DNA of 64,000 nt from assembly GCA_027575805.1 (NCBI GenBank), contig JANBPU010000006.1, forward strand, positions 242,344-306,343, given 5' to 3'. The notes beneath the pieces were generated by a model. The model searched no databases. It saw only the letters and a list, made by a program, of their open reading frames with translations, and had not been told where the DNA came from. This DNA is from Mycoemilia scoparia (lineage: Eukaryota > Kickxellomycota > Kickxellomycetes > Kickxellales > Kickxellaceae). Positions 10,500 to 22,102 of the stretch are shown here, piece by piece (position 1 is the first letter of the stretch; each line of letters begins with the position of its first letter). The translations under genes were made by a program, and so were the position numbers.

Positions 10500-12728
10500 A
10501 TGCCTGCTACAAAGAGGAAACTAAGTGCTCTTCAGGTGAGCAAATACATTTACACATAAATGTCAGAATGACATGCTTTGTGAGACAAAATGCATACTGA
10601 ATTACGATTTGTTGATTATTTTGTCCAATGCAGAAGGAAGAGGTCGGCGAAAAGGTTAAGCAAATAAGAGAATGGGAACGCAAAGTCAGAGATAGTACCA
10701 AGAACTCCAACGACCTACTAAATATTATTAAAGAGGCAAAGGTATTCATAAAATCCAGTACTTGTATTCAGTCGGAATCAAATATCATTTAAATATATTA
10801 AACAGTGTACTTTCTTTTTAAAGGGAGAGATACCAGACGTCGTATACCCGGCGATCCATGCACTTTCTAGGATATTTTCCAAGTTCCTTGATGAGGACAA
10901 AATGAAGAAACCCAAGGAAAAACGCAACACAGACAACGAAGATTCTGCAGTCACTGATCCACAAGCCGAATTCAGCATTTGGCTACGCGCAAACTATAAA
11001 GAATACGTCGGAATTCTATTTTCCTTGTTTAATCACCCTGAGGCAACGATGCAGGTAATCAATAACACTTACAGCCATTTTATGAGTATAAGTTCGTTTT
11101 CAAGGGATGTATAACCAGCTTTATAACACTTGACTATATATACATATATAGACAGCAGCCCTGAAACTTTTGCTGCTGCTTGTTCAGAAAGAGAGCGCCT
11201 TCCAGTCCCGGGCAGATAATAGCTACAATTTTGAAAATATGCTTTACATGCAGATCATCCAAGCCATCCTACAATCACCAAAAGCCAGCGACTTGCTTCT
11301 CCGCACATTTGTGGACTCATACTTGACCGAATACGATGATCTTAGGTTTTATTTCTATCGGAGTCTAGGCAGGATTGTTGTCAGCGACAATTTGGCTACA
11401 AAGAATAAGGATAAAAGCAAGGCTTTGAGCAAGATCCTCACTCAAGAAGAAAAGGATGCCCAGACACGCAACCTTTATCAGCTGATGATGGGAATCAGGT
11501 CATTCCCGGGCGAAGATTTTACACCCTCACTGTTCTGGGTTACTCCACACAAAGATTCAAATAAAAGCGGAAATGTTTTTCAGGGAGCGTTTTATCGAAA
11601 GTCATTTTCTGACGCCTGGCTGGTACTAATGGGACTTCCCCTAAGTAATGAAATGTACAAGCAGATCCTGCTTGTACTCCACAAGAGAATTCTTCCATAC
11701 ATGCCAGATCCAACCCTGCTTATGGATTTCTTGACCGATTCCTACAATGCTGGTGGGCCTATCAGCCTTTTGGCTCTAAATGGTCTGTTCACTTTGATTG
11801 TTGACCACAACCTGTAAGTTGAAAGCCCTGCTGGAATTATAATAGTGATATTCGTTAGTGGCAGCAACTAACGCTGCTTTTAAAATTTGATTATATATAG
11901 CAATTACCCAGAATTCTACACCAAACTGTATGCTTTGTTCGATCGAAATCTTCTTCATGTCAAATACCGTGCTCGCTTCTTTAGACTGGCTCAAGTCTTT
12001 TTATCATCTACGTAAGTTTTATTATTTGGCTATTCGCCATACTCTTATTTTTAAGCCAGTGAGTGTTTTGACTAAGTATCCATTACTGGCAAAATTGTAG
12101 ACACTTGCCAGCGTATCTTGTTGCGGCATTTATAAAGAGAATGGCACGCATCGCTCTCTCCGCACCACCATCGGGAATTGCAATCATCATTCCATTCATA
12201 TATAACCTACTCAAGTCACACCCTACTTGTATGGTATTGATACACAAACTCAGCCAGGATAGCCCTGCAAGCACAGAATCTCCATTCGACCTGCCCAGCA
12301 AGCCATTCGTAGATCCATATGATGAGGATGAGAAAGATCCTGCCAAGTGCAAAGCGATAGACAGCTCTCTATGGGAAATTGAAACCCTTCAAAACCACTA
12401 CTATGCAAACATTGCAAATCTGGCCAAAATGTTCAATGAGCCATTCCGTCGCCCATTGTATGATCTCGAAGAGTTCTTGGACCACAATTACTCCACAGTA
12501 AGTAAATAACCTCATGTCCTTTTTCCATTCCCAGGATTCCCCATTACATCTATGACCTACAAGGGTCACAACAGTATACTAAACCCAGTCTGTATGACTT
12601 GTTTGTTGTAGCTATTCGATGAGGATACCTGTAGAAAGCTGAAAAAGGCCCCGGCATTGGCGGCAACTGGTCCAGTATCCCTATTTAGATCAGGCGATGC
12701 ATGTCACGATATTGTTGAATTTTCATAA
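10500..12728 (+). CDS. NOC4: Nucleolar complex protein 4 (Noc4/Utp19)
   Basis: A 553-residue nucleolar protein needed for 40S subunit pre-rRNA processing; in yeast it pairs with Nop14 within the SSU processome. Exons: 10500-10535, 10634-10741, 10824-11054, 11152-11813, 11901-12011, 12101-12497 and 12612-12728, all joined by GT-AG introns in phase. The C-terminal half carries the Noc4/CBF-Mak21 region: PISLLALNGLFTLI, NYPEFYTKLYALFD, FFRLAQVFLSST, LPAYLVAAFIKRMARIAL and IIPFIYNLLKSHPTC. It ends in a short Asp/Ser tail. Length equals that of yeast Noc4. The 36-nt first exon begins with a basic stretch, MPATKRKL. The start is the first ATG of the spliced frame and is preceded by an A-rich leader. 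Confidence 0.93.
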
Positions 12729-12928
12729 CCCTATCATTAATTTGTGTGCTTTTCTTCATTGGAATTAAAATTTCTTTTGAAACAAAATAAAAACAATATG
12801 AATTTTACAAAAGGGTCTATGGTGGTAAATGTATGTGTAAATAGTGAGGAACAAGAAATAAATATAATATTTGTTTTATGACTTTATAGATATTGATCTC
12901 CCCAGTAGAAGATATTGCGGAGAAGAGT

Positions 12929-13710
12929 TTATTCTGACGATGACTTGGAAGAATCTGCCTGAAGAATCTGTCTGAGCTCGGGACTCTCGAATCGGTGGTT
13001 TTGGTGGTTTGCGCCGTTTCCTGACTTGCTGGATGATGTGGAGAGAGATGCGATACCAGCAGTAGCAAGAATACCAACAATGGTCAAAGCCTGTGCGTAC
13101 ATTCTGGCTTGAACAACGCGCTGGGTCCATGTAAGACCCTTTTGGCTATACATCCGGTATATCGAAGCAGAGATACCGCCCAGCCAGGTGATCCCAAGAA
13201 TCGACCAGCGGTTGTCACTGATAAAATCAATGGCTTTATCAACACTGCCGCCAGCCTGGGCAGCTGCCATCGGTGGTTTTTGGTCTTCATCAGGCTCAAT
13301 ACCACGCAGCTTTTGACGATAGTGCTGGGTTGATGTCTCGGTCATGTATGTAGCATATCCGATAATACCTAAAACAATTAAAGGATAAAAAATTTGGTCA
13401 ATATATATGCGTATATATATCTCATAAGGCAAATATTGGGCTTTATGCGCCTCTCTTATACAAGGAGGGGTGGCATGGATATCTTACCTCCACTTGCAAA
13501 TGAGAGTCTAATTCCGAAAGGAACCTTGCGGTATAGGGGAGAGAACCGAGAACCGAGCAAATGGGCAGCCCCAGCGCAGCCAACACCGATAGCAGAGTAA
13601 ACCAGGCCCTGTCTCAAAAGGAATCTATCTAGGGTCTCTTTTGGCTTGTCGTTAAGAGAAACACCAGAATTGTCGGTGGGAGAAACAGTAGTAGAAGTAG
13701 TGGCGACCAT
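12929..13710 (-). CDS. RCF2: Respiratory supercomplex factor 2 (HIG1 domain protein)
   Basis: A 220-residue inner mitochondrial membrane protein of the HIG1 family, which associates with cytochrome c oxidase and the III-IV supercomplex. Exons are 13710-13488 and 13368-12929. The N-terminal part has a hydrophobic segment (LVYSAIGVGCAGAAHLLGSR). Exon 2 adds GIIGYATYM, then WSILGITWLGGISASIY and the HIG1 signature QARMYAQALTIVGILATAGI. This arrangement of two N-terminal and two HIG1 helices and the length fit Rcf2 better than the shorter Rcf1. The C-terminus is Ser/Asn-rich. It is convergent with NOC4, whose stop lies 200 bp away. Confidence 0.88.
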
Positions 13711-15004
13711 GGCTAGTAGGATAGTTTAGTTGAAAGAGTATGAGAAAGTTGCAAAAACACGAGAGGTTTGGGAGATCAAAATTCAAAGACGAATAAATAG
13801 GTCGATGATATAATGGCAATAATGGTGGGATCTGTCGGGTGTAGTTATATATCTATGCTGTCAAAGCTAGCTTAGATGGCCTGACACACAGACAGTGAGA
13901 GCGATATAAGTAGAGGAACTGTTATCAGTGGTAATGAACCAAGGATAAGAAGACCTGCTGTCTGTTACTTGTTTTCCTTTTATACCCCTTTCCCAAAATA
14001 TCAAAGGATATGCAAAGAGGGCCGAATACGCCCTAAGTTTCCCCAAAAATACATCACCCGACATAAACCGAGTAAATTATACAAAGCTGCTAAACATTAT
14101 CATAATCCCTCAAGACAAATCAGGGGGTTGCTGTTTTTTGTAAGCACCACCCACATGCAAACCGAGAGGGTAGTAGTCTGGTTGCATCGGGAAATTCTCC
14201 AAATGGCCTGTGTGTGTGTGTGCGTTGCCTGCTTTCTGAATTAGACAGTCATGGAAGCGCAAAAGACCCCGAACCGACGGGCCGTTGACAAATGATCTTG
14301 CATCGACCAATGAATCCACTTGGCTTTTATTAGGGCTGACACAATCACCACATATCACAAACACTGCTATTTCGCGGTTGGCAGGCAAAAAGAACTCGAC
14401 TATTTAGACAGGCGTGATATTGGGTGTCCTATTTACCCGGTTTCATTGGCTTAAACTATTTTACAGGGCTGAGCTTTGCTCCCCACTCTTTTGATAGATG
14501 GCAAAAATGGCGAAATTGTGGGAAATCCAATATAAATTCCATTCATGCACACAGTCAAAAGCCGATTACCGATCCTGAAGCTGGACTAGTTCCAACGAAG
14601 GGTGGGCAAAGGAATGGTGTGGTCGATACTCCCTGCGCCGTTGGCACACGTAGGCCGTATACTTTCTTCAGGCTTCTGCAAAATTACTAAAGTGCGTGGC
14701 AAATAATGCTTTGATGTCCTTTAGAGTAGTAATGGTCTGTTAACCTAATGGGGCTAGCAAACCACTCTGGCAGGCATAATAAGCATATTGATCAAACCGA
14801 TGGGACTTTGTTTCAAATATTATCGTGATTTCACGCATGATTAAAAGCCAAAAGTTTAATTAGAGTCCTTGTGTTTTAGTTTGGGAGTAAATCGAGAGTA
14901 GCAAGTACTGGTCGTTTGGTGGACAAGTCAACGACAATTACGGAGAACAAACACATGCTTTTCTTGATGCTAGTCCACATTTCAAACATACATAATTAAT
15001 ACAA
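13711..15004. other. Intergenic, 1.3 kb
   Basis: Divergent space between RCF2 (-) and the DUF218 gene (+). It includes a short GT microsatellite near 14210-14222. Frames here are short and unsupported on both strands. Confidence 0.6.
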
Positions 15005-16445
15005 ATGTCAGTTCGTATAAAGATTCCAACAGTCACACTTGAAGACAAATGGTCGTCAACGCCCCTGCGCAGGAACCGCTTTACAGCCAAACATTTGCGT
15101 CTAGCAGTCATCTTTGCTTTTGTAATTTCCCTCATTATAAACATATACTACTTCACCCGTCCACAAATACAAGAAACCCCGCGGCCTTACATACAACCCA
15201 AGGGCGCTAATGCCCGGAATCGCCCCTCTCCTGACTCTATTGCCTCCAGAGAACATGACTTTGATCATGGCAGTCTAACAAACTTGGTGGTTGTTCCAGG
15301 ACATGCCATATATTTGGGCAACCAGGGAAGGCCAATGGATAACGCTGAGTGGTCGCTGAAATCATTCCAAAAGCATGACATAAAGAGCATAATGGCCCAC
15401 ATAAAGCGCGGAATACAGGTAGCAAATGATGACAAAAAATCGCTGTTAATATTCTCTGGGTAAGTCCAATGTATTATTTTTAAATGTATGGTGGTGATAG
15501 ATCTGTTTATATGTGCGTGTTTACAGCAGCCGGTCAGGTGCTTTGAATACATCCGATTAACGCCATTGTATTTGGGGCACCGCACATGTATTATTTTAGG
15601 GGAGCAACAAATGCGAATGTAGGAAGTCGAACTGAAGCACAGGGATATTGGGTAAGGCTTTTGAATTTCTTTACATCTTGACAAGTGGCTAAGCTAGTTT
15701 GAGATAGATCATTAAAAATAGTGTGTCTAAATTTCCATCTTTTGGCCCATTCGTACAATAGCTGGCGGCTGAGCATTCAGGCATGATCTCGGCTGATATA
15801 TGGCCAAGGATAAGAACAGAAGAATTTGCCTTGGACTCGTATCAAAACCTGCTATATTCCATTTGCAGATTCCACGAAATCACCGGGAATTATCCACAAA
15901 AAATCACGGTCGTTGGATATAACTACAAACGCGAAAGATTTATTGATTTGCACAGAAAAGCTATAAGCTATCCTGAATCTAAGTTTGAGTATATCGGTGT
16001 GAATCCATCATATGATCTAACAGAGACGTTAAAAGGAGAGGTAAGATCCACAACCAAAGATAATATTATATGCGATCATTTGTCAAATTACAATTCTTTC
16101 TAAAATTCCTTTTTGATATTGTATAATATCACAGGCTGAGATGGGCTATATACCGTTTTCAAAAGATTTATATGGATGCAAAGAGCTACTTCACGAAAAG
16201 AGAGTTATAAGGAACCCATTCAAGCGCCAGTAAGTTTGTTTCATATACACATTAGTTTATCCCTATATCCTGTCCCAATTCCTTTGTGGACAAGTATTAA
16301 GGGCCAGAATTTACTAACAAACAAGGAATGGTTTTAATTTAGACATGGGTATACGACATCATGTCCAGAACTATCAAAATTGCTAGAATATTGCTCATAT
16401 AACTCTGGCGACACAGCTTTTGATGGCCCACTTCCATGGAAGTAG
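15005..16445 (+). CDS. DUF218-domain type II membrane protein
   Basis: A 327-residue protein assembled from exons 15005-15459, 15600-15651, 15762-16040, 16135-16229 and 16343-16445. A short basic N-tail precedes one membrane helix (LRLAVIFAFVISLIINIYYF, about residues 36-55), suggesting a type II anchor with the domain in the secretory lumen. The DUF218 (YdcF/SanA-like) fold follows: NLVVVPGHAIYLG, SLLIFSGGATNANVGSRTEA, an aromatic LAAEHSGM segment, then KITVVGYNYKRERFIDLHR. This order is the fungal version of the family, whose biochemical role is not established. The 52-nt second exon encodes the Gly/Arg-Thr-Glu-Ala motif that defines the family, which validates the splicing. Localisation is inferred from the helix only. 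Confidence 0.85.
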
Positions 16446-16679
16446 TATATATTTCTTCATTCTTTTCTCAATAGCTACCACACTTTTTTTTATTCATTTT
16501 CTTTGCATTTTGAACAGCAGATCAGGGAACATTGACCTCTACCATGGTTTGGAACATTTCTGATATATATGCATATTTATCAAGTTTGCTTTAATTGTTG
16601 ATGTATACCATTTTATCAATTGAATTTGTAATTGAAAGCAATTTTATATTTGTGCTTAAATGAAATGAAGTTTAAAGAG

Positions 16680-19600
16680 TTAGTGCCTGCGCTTGGATCT
16701 GCGCTCTTTGTCTCGAGATGAAGCTCGGCGATTCCTACTATATTGATGAAAAGAGTCCATACACAGTGAATATGGGGGCGAATCAAATGATATTATTTTG
16801 GAAGTATTTTGGAGTTTACAACAACTACTAATGTGTAAAAGCAACACCGTAGTGGTTGGTTTGACCTACCTTTCTTTCGACCGATATGACCTTTCATCAT
16901 CGGATCTAGAAGCACTACGAGGTCTTTTGCTCTGATGCTATCAATCCAGGCAAATGCCCATTATTAGTGGAGGATTCAAGTTGTTTTTCATACTTGGTGC
17001 TAAGTGAATTTGCTTTACTACTCTGCTTACCCTGTGGCTGCGATTCCGATCCCGACTTCGAGAACTTCTCCTTTGACGGCTATGGGTTCTGGAAGATGTG
17101 TCGTCACCAGTCTGGTATCTATCAACCTTAGAGCTTGTACGGGATCTATTTCTTCTTGATCTGCGATGGCTACGATCAGACTCGTCTCCTTCTTGAGGTT
17201 CATAGCTATAATGCATCACAAATTCAACACAGTTTAGGTTGCTGATATATCCAGGTATTGTCAATCCAGTTTTGACTCATAAACAATATATGGACATACC
17301 TTGATTCACGATCCGCATCAGTATTTCTACGAGAGTGCGATTGTTGGGGTGGCCTTGATGATGGTGGAGGTGGTAGCGGGTTATTGGGATTTTGTGTGGG
17401 CATATTCGGAGGATGTGGGCCTTGTTGTTGGAGCGGCATTGGTGGCCGGTTAGGACCAAACTGAGGCGGCATTCCTACCATACGAAATTTTTGATGTCAG
17501 AATAACACTTTAATATTACATAGCGTGACAGTCTAGCAATGTATCAATATGCCTTACCTCCTCCTTGTTGATTAAAGGGCGGCCTAAAAGTTGAATATAA
17601 AAATCGGCATGGTTCAGTATCATATTAGCAAATCCTACAATATACCAACAGGTCATTAATAAATATAAACAAGCCTACCTGATGCCCATAGGCATATTGC
17701 CACCATGCATACCCTGTGGTGGTGCCATTTGTCCTTGTGGGCCTCGTATTGGCATTTGCCCCATCATCATGTTGGGCTGGTTAGGCCGGGGCATGTTGTG
17801 TCCAGGAGCATTAGGATTAAAGCCGTGAGGCATAAACGGGGGTGGGTGGCCCCCATTGCTAATGGGCATGAAGCTCGATACTGGAGGCTGACCAGTGGTT
17901 GATGTGGTCTTTTCGATATCTTCCGGGGCTGACATGCCAGGCTGCTTGATGGCTTGTGTATTATCTGAACTAATGCCTGACATTTGAGCCATACTTGGTC
18001 TAGTTAAAACACAAAGCTATTTAGCAAGGGAACAAAGTAATTCGGCCGGGAGATTGGATGCTATTAAATATATTAACTTACTGTATATTCATTGACGTCT
18101 TTGGAAGGTTGCGGTTAGGATCATTTTGCTGGCCCTGTGGACCACCCATCATATTTGGCATTGGTGGTCTTTGGATTGCATTAGGAAAGAACGGAGGAAT
18201 GTTGGGTGGAACACCGGGGCCCATCATCATTTGGCTTCTCATCATCATTTCAGGATTCATGGAGGCACCGAGCATGGCCAAGTTGGGCAGATTGGGCATT
18301 CCCGGGAGATTGGGCATTGAGCCTCCTAGCATGGATCCCATTCCCGAACTTAAAGCCCGTACTTCGGCTGATATGTCCATTTTATCGTCACCGCCAGTAG
18401 CCTTCATATATACGTATAGCAGACCATGTTGTCATTACATGACACATAAAAAGAATACTGGATTCAATTCTTAAAAACAAATAATAGTAATAAGTCTGAA
18501 ATTTTAACTTACATTGACCATTGTGCGCGTGGTTAGTTCAGAGCGGAGCCGTTTTTGTTTCAGGCAGTATACTTTCCATGTTTGCTCTGTAAACCCAAAG
18601 TTGAAATAGTCGGTGATATCGGCGCCTATAATCGGAAAAGTATCAAGCAAATAAATATAGTTCCACAAAACGTAATGGCGGGCTTATCAGTTAAATATGT
18701 ATAGAGACGTACCAGGTTTTCTCCAGGCCTTGTCTTCAAGTGTATCGATATCAAACTCATACATGTCTATGTCTTTGATCAATGGAACCGTGAGCATATC
18801 CAGCTTGCCTTGGCCGCCCTTGAGTGTTGCCAGCGACTCTGTGTATTTAGAGAAAGGGTGTGTTAGTTTATGAAATACAATAGGCTGGTTAAAAAGGTTT
18901 ATGGCGGATTTGGAACTTACCTTGTACAGAGTTTAGCAAAGTGGCACCGTCTGTCTCCTTTTCCTCCTTCTCGGCTCTTTACAAAAAGAAGCGAAAAAAC
19001 GCATGTTAGTTTGAACTAGGACACATGCCAAGATACAAATGGCAATATGAGCGAGCTTACTCTTTCTTTTCTTCCTCTTCCTTTTTGGTGGAAATGATTA
19101 CTTCCAGGCTGTCATCCTAGACGAAATAGACAGGCAGACGTTGATAAAACACAGAGATCATTTGTTTGTTTGTCGATGTGCCATCACAGCCTACTTACAG
19201 AATCATCATCGTATTCTGATCCACTTTCATTGGCGCTTTCTTTATCATCATCATCACTAGCATTCGCACTCCTATTGTTGAAAGCGTGGAAATTATTAGA
19301 TTTTGTGTCATTCCGCTCAATCCTCAAAATGGCTTTTAACTTACTTGTTGTCATCGGAAACAGTGGCCGGATTTTCGTCTTTATATAGACTTGTTTCTAG
19401 TGATTATACAAGTTGACGGATTGCCACCTGCTTTAGCCTTCCCACCATGCTAATCTCATATAGTGACAATGCATAATAAATGATTTCTTATTTACCGGCT
19501 TGGTCTTTTGATTTGTTACTCTCCTTATCACTGCCCACATTAGTAATTTCATGAACTTCTATATACACATATATATATATGACAGTTTATGTTAAAATCA

Positions 19601-19865
19601 TTTTATTTAAATACATCAGCGTCAAGAGAATTACGCGTTTATACATGTTTACAAAATTCCTTTGAAAAAGTCAGCAAAGGAGATTTTATTGAGCACAAAT
19701 CCAATTTATCCTTTTGAAATTTCATAAATTTATTTTTCTCTGCACATACACGTATATATTTATCTACGTGGTATTGTAGCGCCTACCTTTGTTTTCCTGC
19801 TCTAAGGTCTGCTGTGTCTTTTCTTCATTGTTATCGCCGTACAAAAAGGCGTCGTCGTCTTCCAT
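16680..19865 (-). CDS. FIP1: Pre-mRNA polyadenylation factor Fip1
   Basis: A 578-residue subunit of the cleavage and polyadenylation factor that tethers poly(A) polymerase. Fifteen exons, from the start: 19865-19787, 19558-19496, 19378-19345, 19271-19199, 19116-19061, 18976-18921, 18838-18713, 18625-18513, 18401-18082, 17999-17679, 17583-17558, 17474-17300, 17205-17031, 16931-16870 and 16737-16680. The acidic N-terminus ([10 protein letters not shown]) is followed by Asp/Glu/Lys-rich spacers. The Fip1 motif [19 protein letters not shown] lies near residue 160. A long Met/Pro/Gly/Asn region follows, then an Arg/Ser/Asp-rich tail ([29 protein letters not shown]). Such a tail is seen in animal FIP1L1 and missing in yeast. 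Frame closes across all 14 introns. Exons as short as 26 nt make alternative splicing possible. Confidence 0.9.
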
Positions 19866-20477
19866 CGCGTACAATGAGCAAAACTGTCTTTAAACTTGTG
19901 GAATGTCTATGTGTGTCTTAAAATACCTGGCTAAAGAAGGCTTTTTAAGGAGGCTAAATTATACAAAAAGCAACAGAAATGGATGATACGTGTAGCAAAT
20001 ACCAACGCAAGTTTGAACTTTCAGCAATGCAGCACTTGGTGATCTGAGCACCATGCTGATTAGGGAATCACTCTAACCCAAAAAAGAATCATCGGATTTC
20101 CACAAACTGTCTCTTGAGACGAAAAGACAAACAATGTTTTGGCATCAGGCTCAAAAAGGAGGTCACGAGCACCGATTCTTCTGGTGGCACAGTAGTCAAA
20201 CTGTTATTGCTTAACACTCTAATTGTATTCTGAGCCTTTCGCTCACCAATTCGAACCCGTAATGCGTCATCACCAGGCATTGTTTAGTAGGGCTAGCTGG
20301 TTTCCGTAAAGGTATAAAAGAAATTAGACAAGTTACTCTTTTTCAAACCAACACCTCTCAATTCTCCGACTTTACAAAGGTCTTGTGTGCCTATTTGCCT
20401 CATCGTTTCGGAATACCAATCTGCTTGTGTTTACACCAGGATTTCATTGATTTACCACCTATTCGAATACTATCCTC
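19866..20477. promoter_or_regulatory. Head-to-head promoter space, FIP1 (-) and URC4 (+)
   Basis: About 612 bp between two divergent start codons. It contains one small minus-strand frame (20089-20280), listed separately. No specific regulatory motif could be assigned. Confidence 0.45.
20089..20280 (-). CDS. Small unassigned ORF (63 aa)
   Basis: An ATG-initiated frame with a rather even, charged composition (MPGDDALRVRIGERKAQNTI...) lying inside the FIP1/URC4 divergent promoter. It has no recognisable domain, signal peptide or membrane segment. It could be a genuine microprotein, a first exon whose partner was not found, or a chance frame. Position and composition are the only support. Confidence 0.25.
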   Translation of the reverse strand: MPGDDALRVRIGERKAQNTIRVLSNNSLTTVPPEESVLVTSFLSLMPKHCLSFRLKRQFVEIR

Positions 20478-21904
20478 ATGGTTTGTACAACGTGCCAAGA
20501 TCCGGTCAAGTATTTGCAGTCACTCAAGGCTGTCCGCGAACGGGCCAACGTCGTATTTGACCTGGCTACCCAGCAAAAGCTACGCCACTTTGATTACGAT
20601 GCTGAAAAATTACAGGAGGTAGCCAATTATGTATCAGAACTTATAAGGAGAGACTATTCAAGCTTCATGGACGTCCCCCCACACGGTCGCTGGAGATCCT
20701 ATTGTGTCAAGTTGGAAGATGGACAGCGGGATCTCGTTAAGGAACATGTAGAGGCCTGGCGTGCTGACGGAGCTGATCCTACTGAATGCTGCAGGCGCGT
20801 CATCGACTTGTTTGTCGTCTCGGTCCTCATTGATGCTGGTGCTGGGCCAGCATGGACCTTCAAGGATCCATTGTTCAGCCAGCCCCTTTGCCGCACCGAA
20901 GGGCTGGGCATGGCGGCAATAAGGATGTTCGAGAGCGGAAGCTTCTCAAGTGACAGCTCCCAACCATACCAGGCAGACTCTGTGGCTTTGAAGGCCTTTA
21001 CCGATGAAAGTTTGCTGCGTGGATTCCAAGTTAGCGACAGCAATCCTTTGCTCGGGGCCGAATCGCGTGCCCAGCTTCTCAGGAATCTTGGCCAGGCACT
21101 GGAAGCCAACCCAGATTTCTTTGGTAGTGAGAATCCTCGCCCGGGAAACATGGTTGACTACCTGATAAAGAACAAGGTTGGTGGAAGCGTTTCTATGGAT
21201 AGACTTTGGGAGGTAATCATGGACGGCTTCAAGTCAGTGTGGCCAGCAACTAGAACAAAGTTGGATGGTGTATCTCTTGGAGATGTCTGGGCGTGTGACA
21301 CATTGCAAAATAGCCCAACAGACCCTTTGGATAGCAGCGATCCCAGCCAGCTGGTTCCTTTTCATAAGCTATCCCAATGGCTATGTTGGTCACTTTCCGA
21401 GGCAATAATATATCTTGGTGGCATTAAAATTGATGGCCTACACAACCTTACTGGTTTGCCAGAGTATCGCAACGGCGGACTATTTGTTGACATGGGTGTA
21501 TTAACCTTGAAGGCTGAAGACAATAAGCGTGGTCTGGAGGCCGCTGGTAAAGGTCACTACGCAATTCCACTATTTGAGGTATCAGACCCCGTTATTGTCG
21601 AATGGCGTGCCATGACCGTTGCTCTTCTTGACAAAATACACGAACTTGTCTGTAAAGACCATGGTCTTGAAAAGGAAACGTACTCGTTAGCAAACATTCT
21701 TGAGGGCGGTACCTGGAAGGTAATATACAATGTTGCTATTTATTCTATAACATCAATTTTCTAGAGAAACATATATTTATATATTGGCTTAAATTTACCT
21801 CTCTTTTTATATGATTATAGGCTGGAAGAGAAGTCGCTGCTAAAAAGCGTCCTGACACTAAGGAGCCGCCGATCAACATTGTGTCCGATGGGACGGTCTT
21901 CTAA
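20478..21904 (+). CDS. URC4: Uracil catabolism protein 4 (DUF1688)
   Basis: A 441-residue DUF1688 protein, the Urc4 component of the fungal reductive-independent URC route for using uracil as nitrogen source; its own reaction is undefined. Exons are 20478-21719 and 21821-21904. Family landmarks include RWRSYCVKL, RVIDLFVVSVLIDAGAGPAW, GLGMAAIRMF, PRPGNMVDYL, LVPFHKLSQWLCWSL, LTGLPEYRNGGLF and LEGGTWK, then AGREVAAKKRP and the terminal IVSDGTVF supplied by exon 2. Length is standard. Other URC genes (URC1, URC2) are not in the window. The stop codon lies about 200 bp before the kinesin start, so the two are close tandem genes. Confidence 0.93.
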
Positions 21905-22102
21905 ATGGCAAACTTTAATTTGTTAATCATTTGTTGTGATTTCAATGATCAACCACCTGAAGAGGAGAGACCCTTTAGTAGTTTTGTATTCTGTTTACCC
22001 TTTGAAAATAAACCATTGTTACTTGCCTCATACTATAAGCTCACCAAATATTCTGGCTCGTTTCCTTATTGTAAATATATACATATATATATTATCTCCC
22101 CT

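Noticed and set aside
21905..22102. Upstream in-frame extension of the kinesin
   Set aside because: It starts right after the URC4 stop codon and adds non-motor sequence; ATG 22103 gives the expected motor start.
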